Shown here: positions 45,909-56,783 of the stretch, in pieces | Position numbering within the stretch: position 1 is the first letter of the stretch | Layout: each line of letters starts with the position of its first letter | Origin: Penicillium oxalicum | Lineage: Eukaryota > Ascomycota > Eurotiomycetes > Eurotiales > Aspergillaceae | DNA: 64,000 nucleotides | Assembly: GCF_001723175.1 (NCBI RefSeq) | Contig: NC_064650.1 | Coordinates: forward strand, 5,022,001-5,086,000 | Reading direction: 5' to 3' | Translations under genes and position numbers: made by a program | Notes under the pieces: model-generated | Told to the model about the DNA's origin: nothing | Database searches by the model: none | The model's input: only the letters and a program-made list of their open reading frames with translations

Positions 45909-48900
45909 TCAGACTTGGGAAGGCTCGCCCCCGGTGAGATCAACAACGTGCGAGGCCCGAGAGTTGGTGTTCAAGATCTGTGGCTCTGGATGGGAAGGTA
46001 GTTGAGGATGCTGCCCAGACTGCTGACCAGGGTGTTGCAGAGTTTGCCCCGCGGCATTCATTTGTGATGTTCTTTTCCGAGCGCTTTGTAGGTTACCGAG
46101 AATGCCCCTGACGTACTTCTTTGCAAGGGTAACCAAATCCCGGCTCTCGGGGCTTTGTTGTAAAGCTTGCAGCATCAGGCGGATTTGGTCCTCAGAATGA
46201 AGGTGAGGACAGGTACGTCTTCCGCCCAAATGCGCTAATCCGCAAAGCGGACAATGTTCGTAGCCAGCCATTTTCAGACGACAGCGGCCCAGCAAATGGT
46301 GTCGGTCACAAGCGATGCATCGTCGTGGAAGCGAGTCGGAAGTGCCATCCAAGCCAAGATTAGGCTGGGGTTCCGGCGACGGAGATTTGATGCGCTGGAA
46401 AGCGGCGGTTTTCATGGGCTGAGTAGCCTTCAGATCGTCGTTGGCAATGTCTTCGCCTATGGCCATGTTTGTATCTTCGCCGCTATCGCTTTCCTCGGGC
46501 TCCTCGACACCTTGGAACTCCATGTCACTCTCACGAGGACTGCGAGACTTGACAGGAGAGAGAGCGGCCGTGTCAGGTTCGACGGCAGCATCATCGTCCT
46601 CTTGGCGAGTTGTTTGATAATTGACAGCAGCGCGCTTACGTTTGCCACGGCCCAGTCTTTCTGCGTTCTTGTACTCTTCTTCCGCGGCATCGCGCTCGCG
46701 CTCGCGCAGAATGGCTTCCCATACAGTGGTATCAACGTCCGCTTCATCGGTCTCAGTGACTTCCTCGAGCGTGCCTCGGTCATTTTGCCAAACGCGCGCG
46801 AAATTGAATTGCGGACCTTCTGCAGAAGCCGGAGTGTCCGACGCAGCTTCCTGACTTTGCTCCGCCTGACTGCGATCGAGGAGTTTATTAATCGATTCGG
46901 CGTCGTAGTGAATGTCTGGAGAGATCTCGTCGTTGAACAGAGCTTGAGCTCCATGTTTGAGAATAGACTCCAAGTCTTCCTCGTCCTCAGTAGCCTCCAT
47001 TCGCTCGATCAATACGTGATCAAGTGCCAGCTTTCTCTTGCCCTTTTGCATGATTTTCTCCTCAACTGAAGCGCGAGTTGTCAAGTGAAAGACTAGGACC
47101 GTGTTCTTCTGACCGATGCGATGGGCGCGCGAAAGGGCCTGCATGTCTTGTTTCGGGTTGAAGTCCGGATCCATAATGATGACAGTGTCAGCAGTGGCCA
47201 GATTGATGCCGACACCACCGGATCGAGTTGACAGAAGGAATGCAAAGAATGGAGAGCCGGGCTCATTGAAGGCATCGATTTGTTGTTGCTTCTGGCGCGC
47301 AGTCAATTTTCCGTCAAGTCGACAGTACCGAAGCTCTAGCCCCGTAAGGAAATCTTCCACAATGTCGAGATTCTCCAAAAATTGACTGAAAATTAGCACA
47401 CGATGACCGCGTTCCTGCAATTTCGGCAACATGATCCTCAGCAGCTTCAGCTTCCCCGAGGCTTCTACGAGTCGTTGAAATGCCAGTTGGGGATCATGAG
47501 TCTGCTCCTCGATGGCTCTGTTGTAAATAAAGGGGTGGCAAAGACATTTTCGCAGCTGGACCATGATGTTATTCAGGTTGTGCCTCTCCGCCTTCTTCAA
47601 CTGGCCAGCCCGCTTTTTGCAGATCGCCTGAATCAGCTGCGGATTCTTGCCCAGTATCGACTTGTATAATTTCTTTTGCACGACAGACATCGAGATTGGA
47701 ATGATGATCTGCACCATAGGGGGCAGAAAAGGCAGGACCTCGGCTTTGGTGCGGCGCAGGAAGAAAGGACGGATCATGTCATGCAGGGAACGGATGTTCT
47801 CAGCGGTGAGATCACCGTACTGCGCCTCCATATCCTCAGCATCCTTCTCCGGGTCCACAAACTGAATTAAATTGAACAACTCCCGAATGTTGTTCTGTAA
47901 AGGCGTGCCAGTGAGAAGGACCTTGAAGTCGAATTTCATACCGCTCAGACGCTCATAGAGCTGCGACTTGTCATTTTTCAGGCGCTGCCCTTCATCGACC
48001 ACCAATCCAGCCCAGTGCACCTTTTTCAAAACCGTCTTGGCGTCTTCGTCAATCATGCTTTCATACGAGGCTATGACCACATGGCAACGCAGAGCTTTGT
48101 CACGCTGTGGAAACATCTCGTAATCTTTCGCCATTTGACGTGCAAAGGCTGAGCCAAAGTAAGTGACAGCCTGAATCTCAGGCGTCCAAGTTTTGATCTC
48201 CCTTCGCCAATTAGGCACCGTGGAATTTGGAGCAACGACTAGAAATGGCCAGCAAGAATGCTTTTGTATCAAGGTCGCAAAAAGTGAGATGACCTGGACG
48301 GTTTTTCCGAGGCCCATGTCATCAGCTAAGATGGCATTTTGCTGCTTGAGGAACATGTAGTACAGCCAGTTGACGCCGTCCAGCTGGTAATCCATCAACT
48401 GTCCCCCGCGGATCATTTCAGGTTGAGTGTCGAAAACCAAATCTTGCTCAAAGTTCAGGCGTCTCGTGCTGGCCAGATGATCTTTCAAGAGACGGCGATC
48501 CGGTGGACTGATTGCTTCACGATTCAGCCAGTCATGGAAAGCTGCCTTGAAATCCTCCCAGCGGGCAGTGTCCTTGGGCTCTGGGGGTGATTCCCAAACG
48601 GAGTCCTCGTAATTGAGACCCTTGTACTTGACATATGCCCGCTGAACAAGCTCAGGCTTGTCCAAGTCCTCCAAAGGTGTACCATCTGGGAAATTCACAT
48701 CAAAGACAATGTCAACCCGCAGGTTCTCTTCAGGGATGGCCTCTTCAGTTGTCCAGATAGGGTTGCGCGCTTTGGGGGAGTTGAAGAACGCCCGACGCAT
48801 AGCGGCGTTGGTGAAGCCCCATACCCAATCTCCCGGCATCCATGTGGTACGGAAGTATGACTTTTGCTTCCACTTGACAAGATACTGCTTCTCTACCTCG

Positions 48901-50455
48901 GGTATCAGCTCGACCAAAGGTAGCCTTGAGGCGCCAAGGGGCTTTTCCACAAGTCGCCAGGCCACTAAAGTTTCGATGTCTCCGGGGGCATCAGTACAGT
49001 CATGACACTGCCAGTGAGTGGTGAAGTGGGAGATCAGCTCTGAAGTGTCCTGCATATCCTCTGTTTTCAAGTGCTCAAAATGGAACGCCCGATGGCAGCT
49101 GGCACATCGAAAAAGCAGCTCGTCAACGTTGTTGATGCGAGCCATGTCGACCGGGGTGATTGGGTCCTTGCCTCCGTTTGCCAGACGTTGCTGCTGCTCT
49201 TCCTTTGATGAGAGACGTTCCCGCAATGGTTCTGCCATGGCACCATCTTCTTTGCAGACAGCGCACCGACCGAGATGAGGAGAAACGTCGTGTTTTTGAT
49301 GCGAGATTCCAATGCAGCGGCGACACTGTAGTACAAAGTACTCCTCGTCAATCTTGGTGACGAGGTGCTCTCTGCTGCTGCGAGGACCAAGGCACTGTTG
49401 GTGGTAAGACGAAGTGCAGCCCTGACAGTAAACAAGGGGACCCTTGATCTCGTCATCCTCGTAAAGATTACATGTGGAGCAGCATGAAAAGTGCCGAAGC
49501 CGAAACTCATCGTCTCGTGGGAGACCAGGAAACACCTCGCGGGCCCCGGAGTACTTCGGCCGCTTAGCAATCTCACTCTCAGCTTCAGAAAGGTCGTCCT
49601 CAAGTCGTTCTCGCAGATTTTTTCGGATACTCTTGCGACTCCGTGTCGAAGCGCGAATAGACATCTCGGCAGAATCACCGTCGTGGTCGCCGTCGTCGCG
49701 AGAGAGAGCTGATCTTCTGCTCGCTCGGACCAAGCCCCGACGCCTTTTGGGATAAGGCCTTGCAAGCTCATCGCTTGATTCTGTCTCCTCTTCGTCTTCT
49801 GAGTCGGTGTCAGGTACGCCGTAAAATTGTGCGTAGCTACCCCGCGCAGTAGAGGACTTGGCTCGGCGTCGAGTAGATCTGCGAGATACAGAACCGCGCT
49901 TGCTCCTGCCTGTTCCATCACAACCGAAATCGAAGGAGCGAAAACGGTCCTCCACGGTCAAGAGTTCATCTTCCGATTCCGATTCCGGGACGAACTCATC
50001 CAAAGCTCGAGCACTATTCTCGAGCGCAAGAAAGACATCGCGAGGCACCTATTATGCGAGAACATCAGTTTTGATTCGAGTGGGGCACCAATCCTAAATT
50101 GCGGAATGATGCTCACCGTTATACGTTCTCCGCTGGCCAATCGAATCGTATAGACCGGCCGATTGGGATCTGTCGAATCGATCTCCATGACTCGCCGAAC
50201 CCTGAAGTGACCCGGAAGGTATTCATAGTCTTCAGGATTGTCGATTGGAGGAACCTGGATTTCGATAGCAAGAGGCTTCGCAGGTTCTGGCAGCTGCAGC
50301 TTTGGAGCCTCTTCAACCTGGTAGTTGGGTCCATGTTTAGGAGTCGGTCCTGCCAGAGCTGCTGGAGCCGTATTCTCAAGCTGGCTGAGAAGCTCCACAA
50401 CCATCGCATCCGGGCCTTCAGAGCCTGGCAAAGGCATCATCTCTGGCTGCGCCAT
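45909..50455 (-). CDS. mit1: Mit1-like chromatin remodeller (PHD, chromo-like, SNF2 ATPase)
   Basis: Exons 50455..50117 and 50048..45909 (donor GTGAGC, acceptor ATAATAG); 1,492 residues. Domain order: N-terminal Tudor/chromo-like piece (HFRVRRVMEID, about 80-115); acidic and basic disordered region; PHD finger about 301-357 (CCSTCNLYEDDEIK, YCQGC, QCRRC); a second cysteine-rich finger about 374-465; two chromo-like segments about 475-610 (YLVKWKQKSYFRTTW, YVKYKGLNYEDSVW); SNF2 ATPase from about 655 with motif I ADDMGLGKT; helicase C with LSTRSGGVGINLATADT and ALSRAHRIGQ; and a C-terminal zinc-knuckle part (CIACDRHHLLGRCRLK, CPLCGLAHLGG). Motif II reads DEGQ, not DEAH. This is the layout of the fungal Mi-2/CHD-related Mit1, the ATPase of the SHREC silencing complex in fission yeast. 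Divergent from MRM1. Confidence 0.9.
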
Positions 50456-50851
50456 TTCAGCGGTGATCGCAAAGCGCGAGCCCAGCTTGGCCCAGGCTAT
50501 GAAATCAGGCGCAGCCACAAGATGCGGGCGAACAGTGAGTTGCTGAACGAATCCTTTGTGAGAGTTTGTGCAAAGATTTCTGAGGTGAGAGAAGTTCAAT
50601 TCACTGTTTTTGAACCTAAGAGGTGGATTGTAAGATGAAGGTAGTAAAGAGCGAAGCGGATGAGACGATATATCACACTCGGAAACACGAAAAGACGCGT
50701 CTCGTCCCTCTCCTTATCGATAGATAGCCTAGATAACCGGACTTTTATTGATCCGAGAGATTGAGGCGGAGGTGACAGAAGACAATTCGATGTCAGCTCG
50801 TGTGAAGGCTCACTTTTAATTTATCAAAGTCTTGCAAGGTAGGGCAGCTTG
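50456..50851. promoter_or_regulatory. Divergent promoter region Mit1-like / MRM1
   Basis: 396 bases between the two start codons. It contains a TATCGATAGATA-like stretch near 50716 and a CGCTTCGCTC-like stretch near 50650 on the minus strand. No clear TATA box. Both genes must be driven from here. Confidence 0.5.
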
Positions 50852-52342
50852 ATGATGATGCTGTCGAATCTACCTAGGTTGAGGTTTTGTTCGCAAGCCA
50901 AGTCTCAAATCTTTCGACAACTTCCGGCTAGTCAGAATAGAGGCTATGCATCACTAAATTCTGCAATTGGCCGCGGCATCCGCAGGTCGCAAAATATCGA
51001 TTCTTTTGAGAAAGCACCACGAACTCAAAGAAGAGAAGAGAGGCCACGCCGTGGCGACCATCAAGACTCAATTGGACATTCTAACGGGCGTGTGATCAGG
51101 GATGGCCGGCCATCGGGGAGACACGATCGAGAGTTTGACAGTTTCGCACGCCAGGGAAAGTTTCGGGGTATGCCACGGGATCTTCAGGATCGCAATCAAT
51201 GGGCGCCCAGAGAACGACACACGAAACCCAGATTCACTTCACCTCCTGAAGAATCAATGCCCACAAAAAGGGGATCCTCCTCTCATCGTCGTACAGACGG
51301 AATGCCGGAACGAATCAAAGACAATGTGAAAGTGCCTGAGTCGATTCCCTATTCAAGCCCAGCATCCGAATTCATTTATGGCACGAGCGCAGTGGAAGCT
51401 GCACTGAGATGTGGTAGGCGGAAACTATACAAATTGTATCTCTATCAACGAGCCGGAGAGGACCTTGGCCCGGCCAAGGCTGCGCTTCGAAAGCTGGCCC
51501 TTTCGAAAAGTATTGAGACGAAGCTGGCCTTCGCCGGATGGGACCGGCTCATGGATAAGATGTCAGCCGGACGTCCACACAATGGCTGTGTTCTCGAAGC
51601 CTCGCCCTTGCCCCGACTTCCTGTGCGCGGTCTTCACGAGGTCCAGTCGATATCGGAGAGTCACTTTCGCGTTGAACTAGCAGCCCAGTCACGAGAGGAA
51701 GCTGTGGTCAACGGTACGAATGACCATATTCTTATCCTGCATTCTCAGGATTCTCGTACGGGCCAACAAGCCTATCGATACCCAGTCGCTTTGCTCTTGG
51801 ATGGGGTCGTAGATTCCGGCAACATCGGCGCCATCATTCGGTCTGCTTACTACCTCGGAATTGATGCAATCATCTTTGCTGGCCGCCAATCAGCTCCTCT
51901 GTCCCCCGTGACTATCAAGGCTTCAGCTGGCGCAGCAGAAAATATGATGTTATTGCACGCCCCAAACGAAGTCGAGTTCATCAAACGTTCCAAAAAGAAC
52001 GGATGGCGTTTCTATGCTGCCGACGCGCCTGGTCCGGGTGCCACCCATGTCGATCGCTCTGCAACAGAAGGCGAGGAGGTTCTTCCGACGTTGCATTCCC
52101 CTAGTGTGATCATGATGGGAAGCGAGGCGTCTGGACTGAATTCTCACATCAAGTCGCATGCGGACTCCGTCGTGAGCATTCCTGGTGCCCGTCATAGTGC
52201 TCATCTGGGTGTGGAGGCGGATCCCGCCCGCGTTGACAGTCTCAATGTGAGCGTTGCCGCGGCCTTGTTGATGGAGATGTTCTTGCGAACTCCACTTGCC
52301 ATGTCTGCACCGATCAGGAAAAGCAAAGACCGCGTGTGGTAG
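50852..52342 (+). CDS. MRM1: Mitochondrial rRNA 2'-O-ribose methyltransferase MRM1 (SpoU/TrmH family)
   Basis: A single exon of 496 residues starting at the first of three consecutive ATGs. The N-terminus is a mitochondrial presequence (LSNLPRLRFCSQAKSQIFR, likely cleavage near NRGYAS), followed by a long basic linker rich in Arg and Asp. The substrate-binding domain is about residues 170-260 (EFIYGTSAVEAALRCGRRK). The SPOUT methyltransferase domain shows all three motifs: LLLDGVVDSGNIGAIIRSA, VIMMGSEASGLN and VSIPGARHSAHLGV with LNVSVAAALLMEMFLR. Yeast MRM1 methylates a conserved guanosine of the large mitochondrial rRNA using S-adenosylmethionine. In place of the more usual DPxNxGAIIR the protein has DSGNIGAIIR. 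The family is longer here than bacterial RlmB because of the linker. Confidence 0.93.
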   Translation: MMMLSNLPRLRFCSQAKSQIFRQLPASQNRGYASLNSAIGRGIRRSQNIDSFEKAPRTQRREERPRRGDHQDSIGHSNGRVIRDGRPSGRHDREFDSFARQGKFRGMPRDLQDRNQWAPRERHTKPRFTSPPEESMPTKRGSSSHRRTDGMPERIKDNVKVPESIPYSSPASEFIYGTSAVEAALRCGRRKLYKLYLYQRAGEDLGPAKAALRKLALSKSIETKLAFAGWDRLMDKMSAGRPHNGCVLEASPLPRLPVRGLHEVQSISESHFRVELAAQSREEAVVNGTNDHILILHSQDSRTGQQAYRYPVALLLDGVVDSGNIGAIIRSAYYLGIDAIIFAGRQSAPLSPVTIKASAGAAENMMLLHAPNEVEFIKRSKKNGWRFYAADAPGPGATHVDRSATEGEEVLPTLHSPSVIMMGSEASGLNSHIKSHADSVVSIPGARHSAHLGVEADPARVDSLNVSVAAALLMEMFLRTPLAMSAPIRKSKDRVW

Positions 52343-52927
52343 ATTGGGGATTTGTACTGTACGATATTGTTGCCTAGGGTTGGCTTGCATTCACACACAT
52401 GACACCTCGATGTATACTAGTAATGATAGACCGGAGAACAATTTCACGACTGGATATATTCTACCTCTCAACGATTGCGAGCATCCCATTCACCCTACTC
52501 CATTTAATGATCCAACCAGTGTCCGCCTGGCCATGGAATACGCTAGTCGCTTGTGATACTGATGCTCCGTGAGCATGCCGAGTAAGAACCTTATGTTGCC
52601 GTACTTCGATGCCGAGATCGCGCCGATCGCGCCTTGAAGCGGGGTAGCGTGCGGGTGCATGAAGATGTGTGGTCAACCCTGATGTTGATAGGTCGTAGCT
52701 TCTGGGTTCTTTCGCCTCGGTCATTCAGCATAGATATCATAAGGCACAAGAGCCAGGTCATATTTGAGTGAACGATGTATGCATCTCGAGGAGCTTGACA
52801 CAAATTGTCGTGTCTGGGTTAGTACCAGAACCCTCAATTGTGTCATCTTTTCTTCCAATCTTTTAATGATTTCACTTCTTCTCTTTACCTTCCAGAGCCT
52901 TGCTATAGCCGAACATCAAGTTTCATA
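52343..52927. other. Intergenic region MRM1 / alcohol dehydrogenase
   Basis: About 0.6 kb: MRM1 3' UTR and the promoter and leader of the next gene, which ends in a pyrimidine-rich stretch (TCTTCTCTTTACCTTCCAG). No gene seen. Confidence 0.6.
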
Positions 52928-54231
52928 ATGATCCCAAAGAGCCAAATTCCCACCAGGGCATTCGTGGTCCGATCTCCTGGCTCACCATTCGTTCTTGAAG
53001 ATGTTGTTCTTGATGAAGTACGAGCAAATGAAGTTCTCGTGGAAATGAAATACACGGGGCTCTGCCACACGGTGAATTCCCACCCTTCTCCACGCCACTG
53101 TTTCCAGTTAAGATTTCTATAGATTGCCAAGGTATTGACCCATTTTGAACTGTCAGGATCTCGTCGTTCAAGCCGGAGGTGTACCTGTCGGTGACTTTCC
53201 TGCAGTGCTTGGTCATGAGGGCGCTGGTGTCATCCGTCGCTTGGGCAGTGGCGTCGTGAACAAGTCTCTGTGCGTGGGCGACGAAGTCCTTCTTAGCTTT
53301 ATCACATGCTGCAAATGTCAACCATGCAAAGGTGGAAGACTCGGGGCCTGTACTCGTTTCACGGAGATCAACTTTACTGGAGGTCGTGGGCCATCTGTTT
53401 CGGAATCTCCCATCTCCTTCCCCAATGGAGATCCCATTCGGGGGCAATTTTTCGGACAATCCTCCATGGCGAAACTTGCCATTGTGTCGGAAGCCTCGGT
53501 GATGAAGATTGCTCCTGAATTTCACCTCACCCAAACAGACATAGCTTCGCTCACTTCGCTGGGATGCGGGTATCTCACTGGTGCGGGAACAGTCATGAAC
53601 GTGTTAAAGCCGCATTCAACGAGTCGTTTCATGATTCTGGGAATGGGGGCAGTCGGGCTGTCCGCGCTCATGGCCGCAAAAGCAATAGGAGTCGAGAATA
53701 TTCTCGCGGTCGACCTTTTTGATTCAAAGCTTGAGCTGGCTACCACCTTAGGTGCGTCACACACGTTAAACGCAAAGGAGACGAAGGACCTGGCTCAGGC
53801 GGTGCACAAGATCTTCCCCGAGGGGGTTGACCAAGTACTTGATACGACGGGGGTGGCCTCAGTCATGCAAGCGTCCATCAAAGCGCTGGGTCATGGTGGC
53901 ATTCTGGCGATTGTTGGAGCTGCACCAGCCGATGCGGCGTTGACTATTTCTCCGCTGGACTTCTTGATGAACTGCAAACGTGTAGTGGGCGCCGTGGAAG
54001 GTGCAGCGGATCCGGCTGTGGTGAGTTGCTTCGATCCTCAGACATAGGAACTTGTCTGATTCATTAAATTTGGCCCAGATACTACCCCAGTTGTTGGATT
54101 GGTACAAACAAGGCAGATTCCCCGTGGATAGACTGGCGACGGTTTACAAAGCAAGTCATCTCGACCAAGCCTTGGAGGACCTGCACTCTGGCAAGGTCAT
54201 CAAGCCGGTTCTAGATTGGACTGACATATAG
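52928..54231 (+). CDS. Zinc-containing alcohol dehydrogenase (aryl/benzyl-alcohol type, NAD-dependent)
   Basis: Exons 52928..53071, 53157..54020 and 54079..54231; 386 residues, all phase 0. Catalytic-zinc ligands are in TGLCHTDLVV, an intact motif rebuilt by the first splice, and in GHEGAG. The structural-zinc cysteines are in CCKCQPCKGGRLGAC. The Rossmann turn is GMGAVGLSALMAAK, with Asp at the end of the second strand (ILAVDLFDSK), which indicates NAD+ preference, unlike the NADP-type enzyme at 33.6 kb. The insert and length fit the class III/aryl-alcohol dehydrogenase branch of the MDR superfamily. The likely role is oxidation or reduction of aromatic or medium-chain alcohols and aldehydes; the true substrate is unknown. 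The adjacent aspartic protease is convergent with it, so no shared operon-like control is suggested. Confidence 0.9.
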
Positions 54232-54665
54232 TCGACCATTTCTTGTCGGCATCAAACTATGCAAAATTCCTTGAATAATTGAAAATTTCAGTTCCAAGCA
54301 ATCTCAACCAGACTTCGTGTTGGTCATACGTCGGGTGGAGAGGCCGAAAGCATTATTCCTTGAGTGGAGGCGATGATACCTAAGCAGAAATGTATCCTCG
54401 TAGAAGTCTAGATTAATGAAAGATACTAGCCACATAATTCTATTGCAAAATCGAGACCCGAGAGGCTGCATGTGTGATTCTTGAGATCATTATTCCCAAA
54501 TTGAGAGCGCTTGGCAGGAATGGCGATCTTGAAACAGAGGGTATTCGAATGGAGAGAGTTTCTTATCGCCAGCATCCCTAATCTGGACAAGGATATTTGG
54601 AACTTTGTATCTCTAAGAATTTAGACTCAAATCAACATCAAAGCCTGCTCTCTGCGTCGGACGGG
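54232..54665. other. Convergent intergenic region
   Basis: About 430 bases between the converging stop codons of the dehydrogenase and the protease. AT-rich 3' UTR-type sequence. Nothing else seen. Confidence 0.6.
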
Positions 54666-56112
54666 CTACTGAGGTGGCGCCGACAGGTTCTGGTGTAGTT
54701 CCTTTCGCTGCACAGCACCGAAACGTGTGTTACCAACATCGAAGATCTGGAGAGTCATTAGGGCCTGTGACAAAATCACAAAGAAAGACATCAGACTTAC
54801 TGCGTAGATGCCCTTCAAAAAGGTATCACCAAGAATATCCATGTCCATGCTTCCTCGGCTCTGAATACCACCATACACGTAGCCTGATTTGGCCTCTGCA
54901 AAACCCAGATCTTCTTTCTGGACAACAAACTGCTTGTCACCCACAGCAAAGGAGACAACAGGAAGCTTATCCAGAGCAGTATTAGTTGGATAAATGTACC
55001 CCTGGCTCTCAGAGTCGTAAAATGCTCCTTCGATTGCGTCGTAAATTGCCTTGCAGGTGCTGTCATCCACGAGCGCGAGAGTAGTGCCCGTATCGGCAAT
55101 GGCCTTATTACCTGCACGACTGATTGACTGGCCATTGACCGTGGCGGAGGAAGAGTCAAACATCCAAAAGCCTTGACTGTTATCCACAGGCGTGTAATAG
55201 ATATCTTCACCCGAAGCAGTAACTGTGTCCTGATCAATGAATCCGAAGGTGTAGAAGGACTCGCCCTTGTCAGGCTCGTCTGCATCGCGCCAGGATCCCA
55301 GCTTGGCAGTGAAGAGCTCAGCACTCTTTGGAATATCCTCCTGGGAGATCATGCTCTCCACAGGAGTCTTCACCGGCGTAGGCTGAACGGTGTTGATGTT
55401 CCCAAACGCAAGTCCCAGGAGACCATCGCCTGAGCCGCTGGCAAACTGAGTGGAAAGATTGTCTGCCAGCTCAATGGCCTGACCTTTAACGATTAAGCCT
55501 CCAACATTGATATCGTCGTTGCCGACAATTCCAGAAGCAGAGGAACCATCTCCATAGGAGATTTTCCAAGTTGAGTCCTCCTTGCTCTGGTAGGTTGAGG
55601 ATTTGCTTGGGTCGAAGACCTGATGATTGGTGTTTGACGATAGCACATTGGATGGCAACTTGGTGGACCAGACCTAGACCTGACGTTAATTCATTTTGCT
55701 CCTGCTCCTGCTCCCGCTTCTGCTAGAAATGCAGCGCGCTTTCTGCTCCAATGTTTTTGCTTACCCACAAATCCGCCGACCCTGTGTCAAAGTCAAGATT
55801 CAAAGTCTGTGCAGGCGTACCGATACCAATTTGCGCGAGGTAGAGGGCATCGTTTTGGACGTCGTCAGCACCAACCTCGCCCACCTCGCCAGGGTCGGCG
55901 GTCTTCTTCTGCAACACTTTGTGACGGTGAACGCGTCCGCCGATCGGTTTGTTGGTGTACTGGCGACCAGTCTGGCGCATCACTGTGCCAAAGGTATAGG
56001 GCCCCTCCTGAGTTGGATGAAAGCCATACTTTCGCATGAGATGAACATATGACTTGGTACCCGATCGCTGGTAGCGCGGGTTTGTGATGAGTTTGATCTT
56101 AGTAGCAGACAT
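54666..56112 (-). CDS. Pepsin-family (A1) aspartic protease without an evident signal peptide
   Basis: Exons 56112..55765, 55673..54801 and 54746..54666; 433 residues. The catalytic motifs are DFDTGSADLW (first Asp, split from VWS by intron 1) and AIADTGTTLALV (second Asp). The flap tyrosine lies in KISYGDGSSASG. The C-terminal FDVGNTRFGAVQR is typical of penicillopepsin/aspergillopepsin-type enzymes. The N-terminal pro-part of about 80 residues is basic (MSATKIKLITNPRYQRSG, then KYGFHPTQEGPYTFG). It contains no hydrophobic stretch able to serve as a signal peptide. Either the enzyme is intracellular, it is exported unconventionally, or a short upstream exon carrying a signal was missed. I see no such exon in the 200 bases upstream. 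Protease identity is secure; localisation is not. Confidence 0.92.
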
Positions 56113-56783
56113 GGCGATCTAGTGGATGGGATTGGAAATGGTGCCCTCCACGGGAGAGGCGCAGCAGGGCTCTACTTATACAGCACTCAGACAGCACGTA
56201 CATGAGCTTCCGCCATAGACGCTGTATGAACCCTTCGGGGCATCTTGCAAGCCATTCCAACAATTCTGCAAAGCTGGCTGACTAGGGCCTCGCTGATAGC
56301 CTGGATCCATTTGCATTTCACCCTAAGTGGACTGGAGGTGGAGGCAGCTCGAAGCGGGGCAACTGGCCTGCGGACGTGTCACTTGCGCAAGCGGCCTTCC
56401 GGCCTGAAAATAATTGTCTTTCGTCATCGCATGTGCCAGGCTCTGCTAGCGTAGAAAATGGCGCCGAGTGACGATCGGCATCGCATCATCCTGGTGGTGG
56501 GATCGACAGTAGTGTGTTTCAATTGAGCCGAGCTGGCGACTCGCTGCTGCAGTGCTATGGGTGGGAAAAGATACAAGCCCGGATATACAAGATGAAAGGA
56601 GCACATGCCTTGATTTACTCTCTATCTCAGATTTGTCAGAACACACTTTGTTATCTGAACGCCGTCTTTTGATATGCAAACGCCGACCCCAGTCCCTTCG
56701 TAGAGTAAGACCTCAATGAAGAAGAACAGCAAAAAAAGAAAGAAAGAAAACCAAAACGAAACAGAACTAGGCCTATTATCGTC
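56113..56783. other. Intergenic region upstream of the protease and downstream of the ISWI gene
   Basis: About 0.7 kb. The left half is the protease promoter (minus strand), with TATAAGTA at about 56173-56180 on the minus strand, a TATA-like element about 60-70 bases before the ATG. The right half holds the ISWI 3' UTR with A-rich runs near 56730. No gene seen. Confidence 0.55.

Noticed and set aside
46254..47069. 271-codon frame antisense to the Mit1-like gene
   Set aside because: Entirely opposite the helicase C region of a well-supported gene; hydrophobic composition is a mirror effect.
33620..54231. Two zinc dehydrogenases as part of a secondary-metabolite cluster
   Set aside because: They are 18 kb apart, separated by housekeeping genes, differ in cofactor type, and no synthase, transporter or regulator is near.
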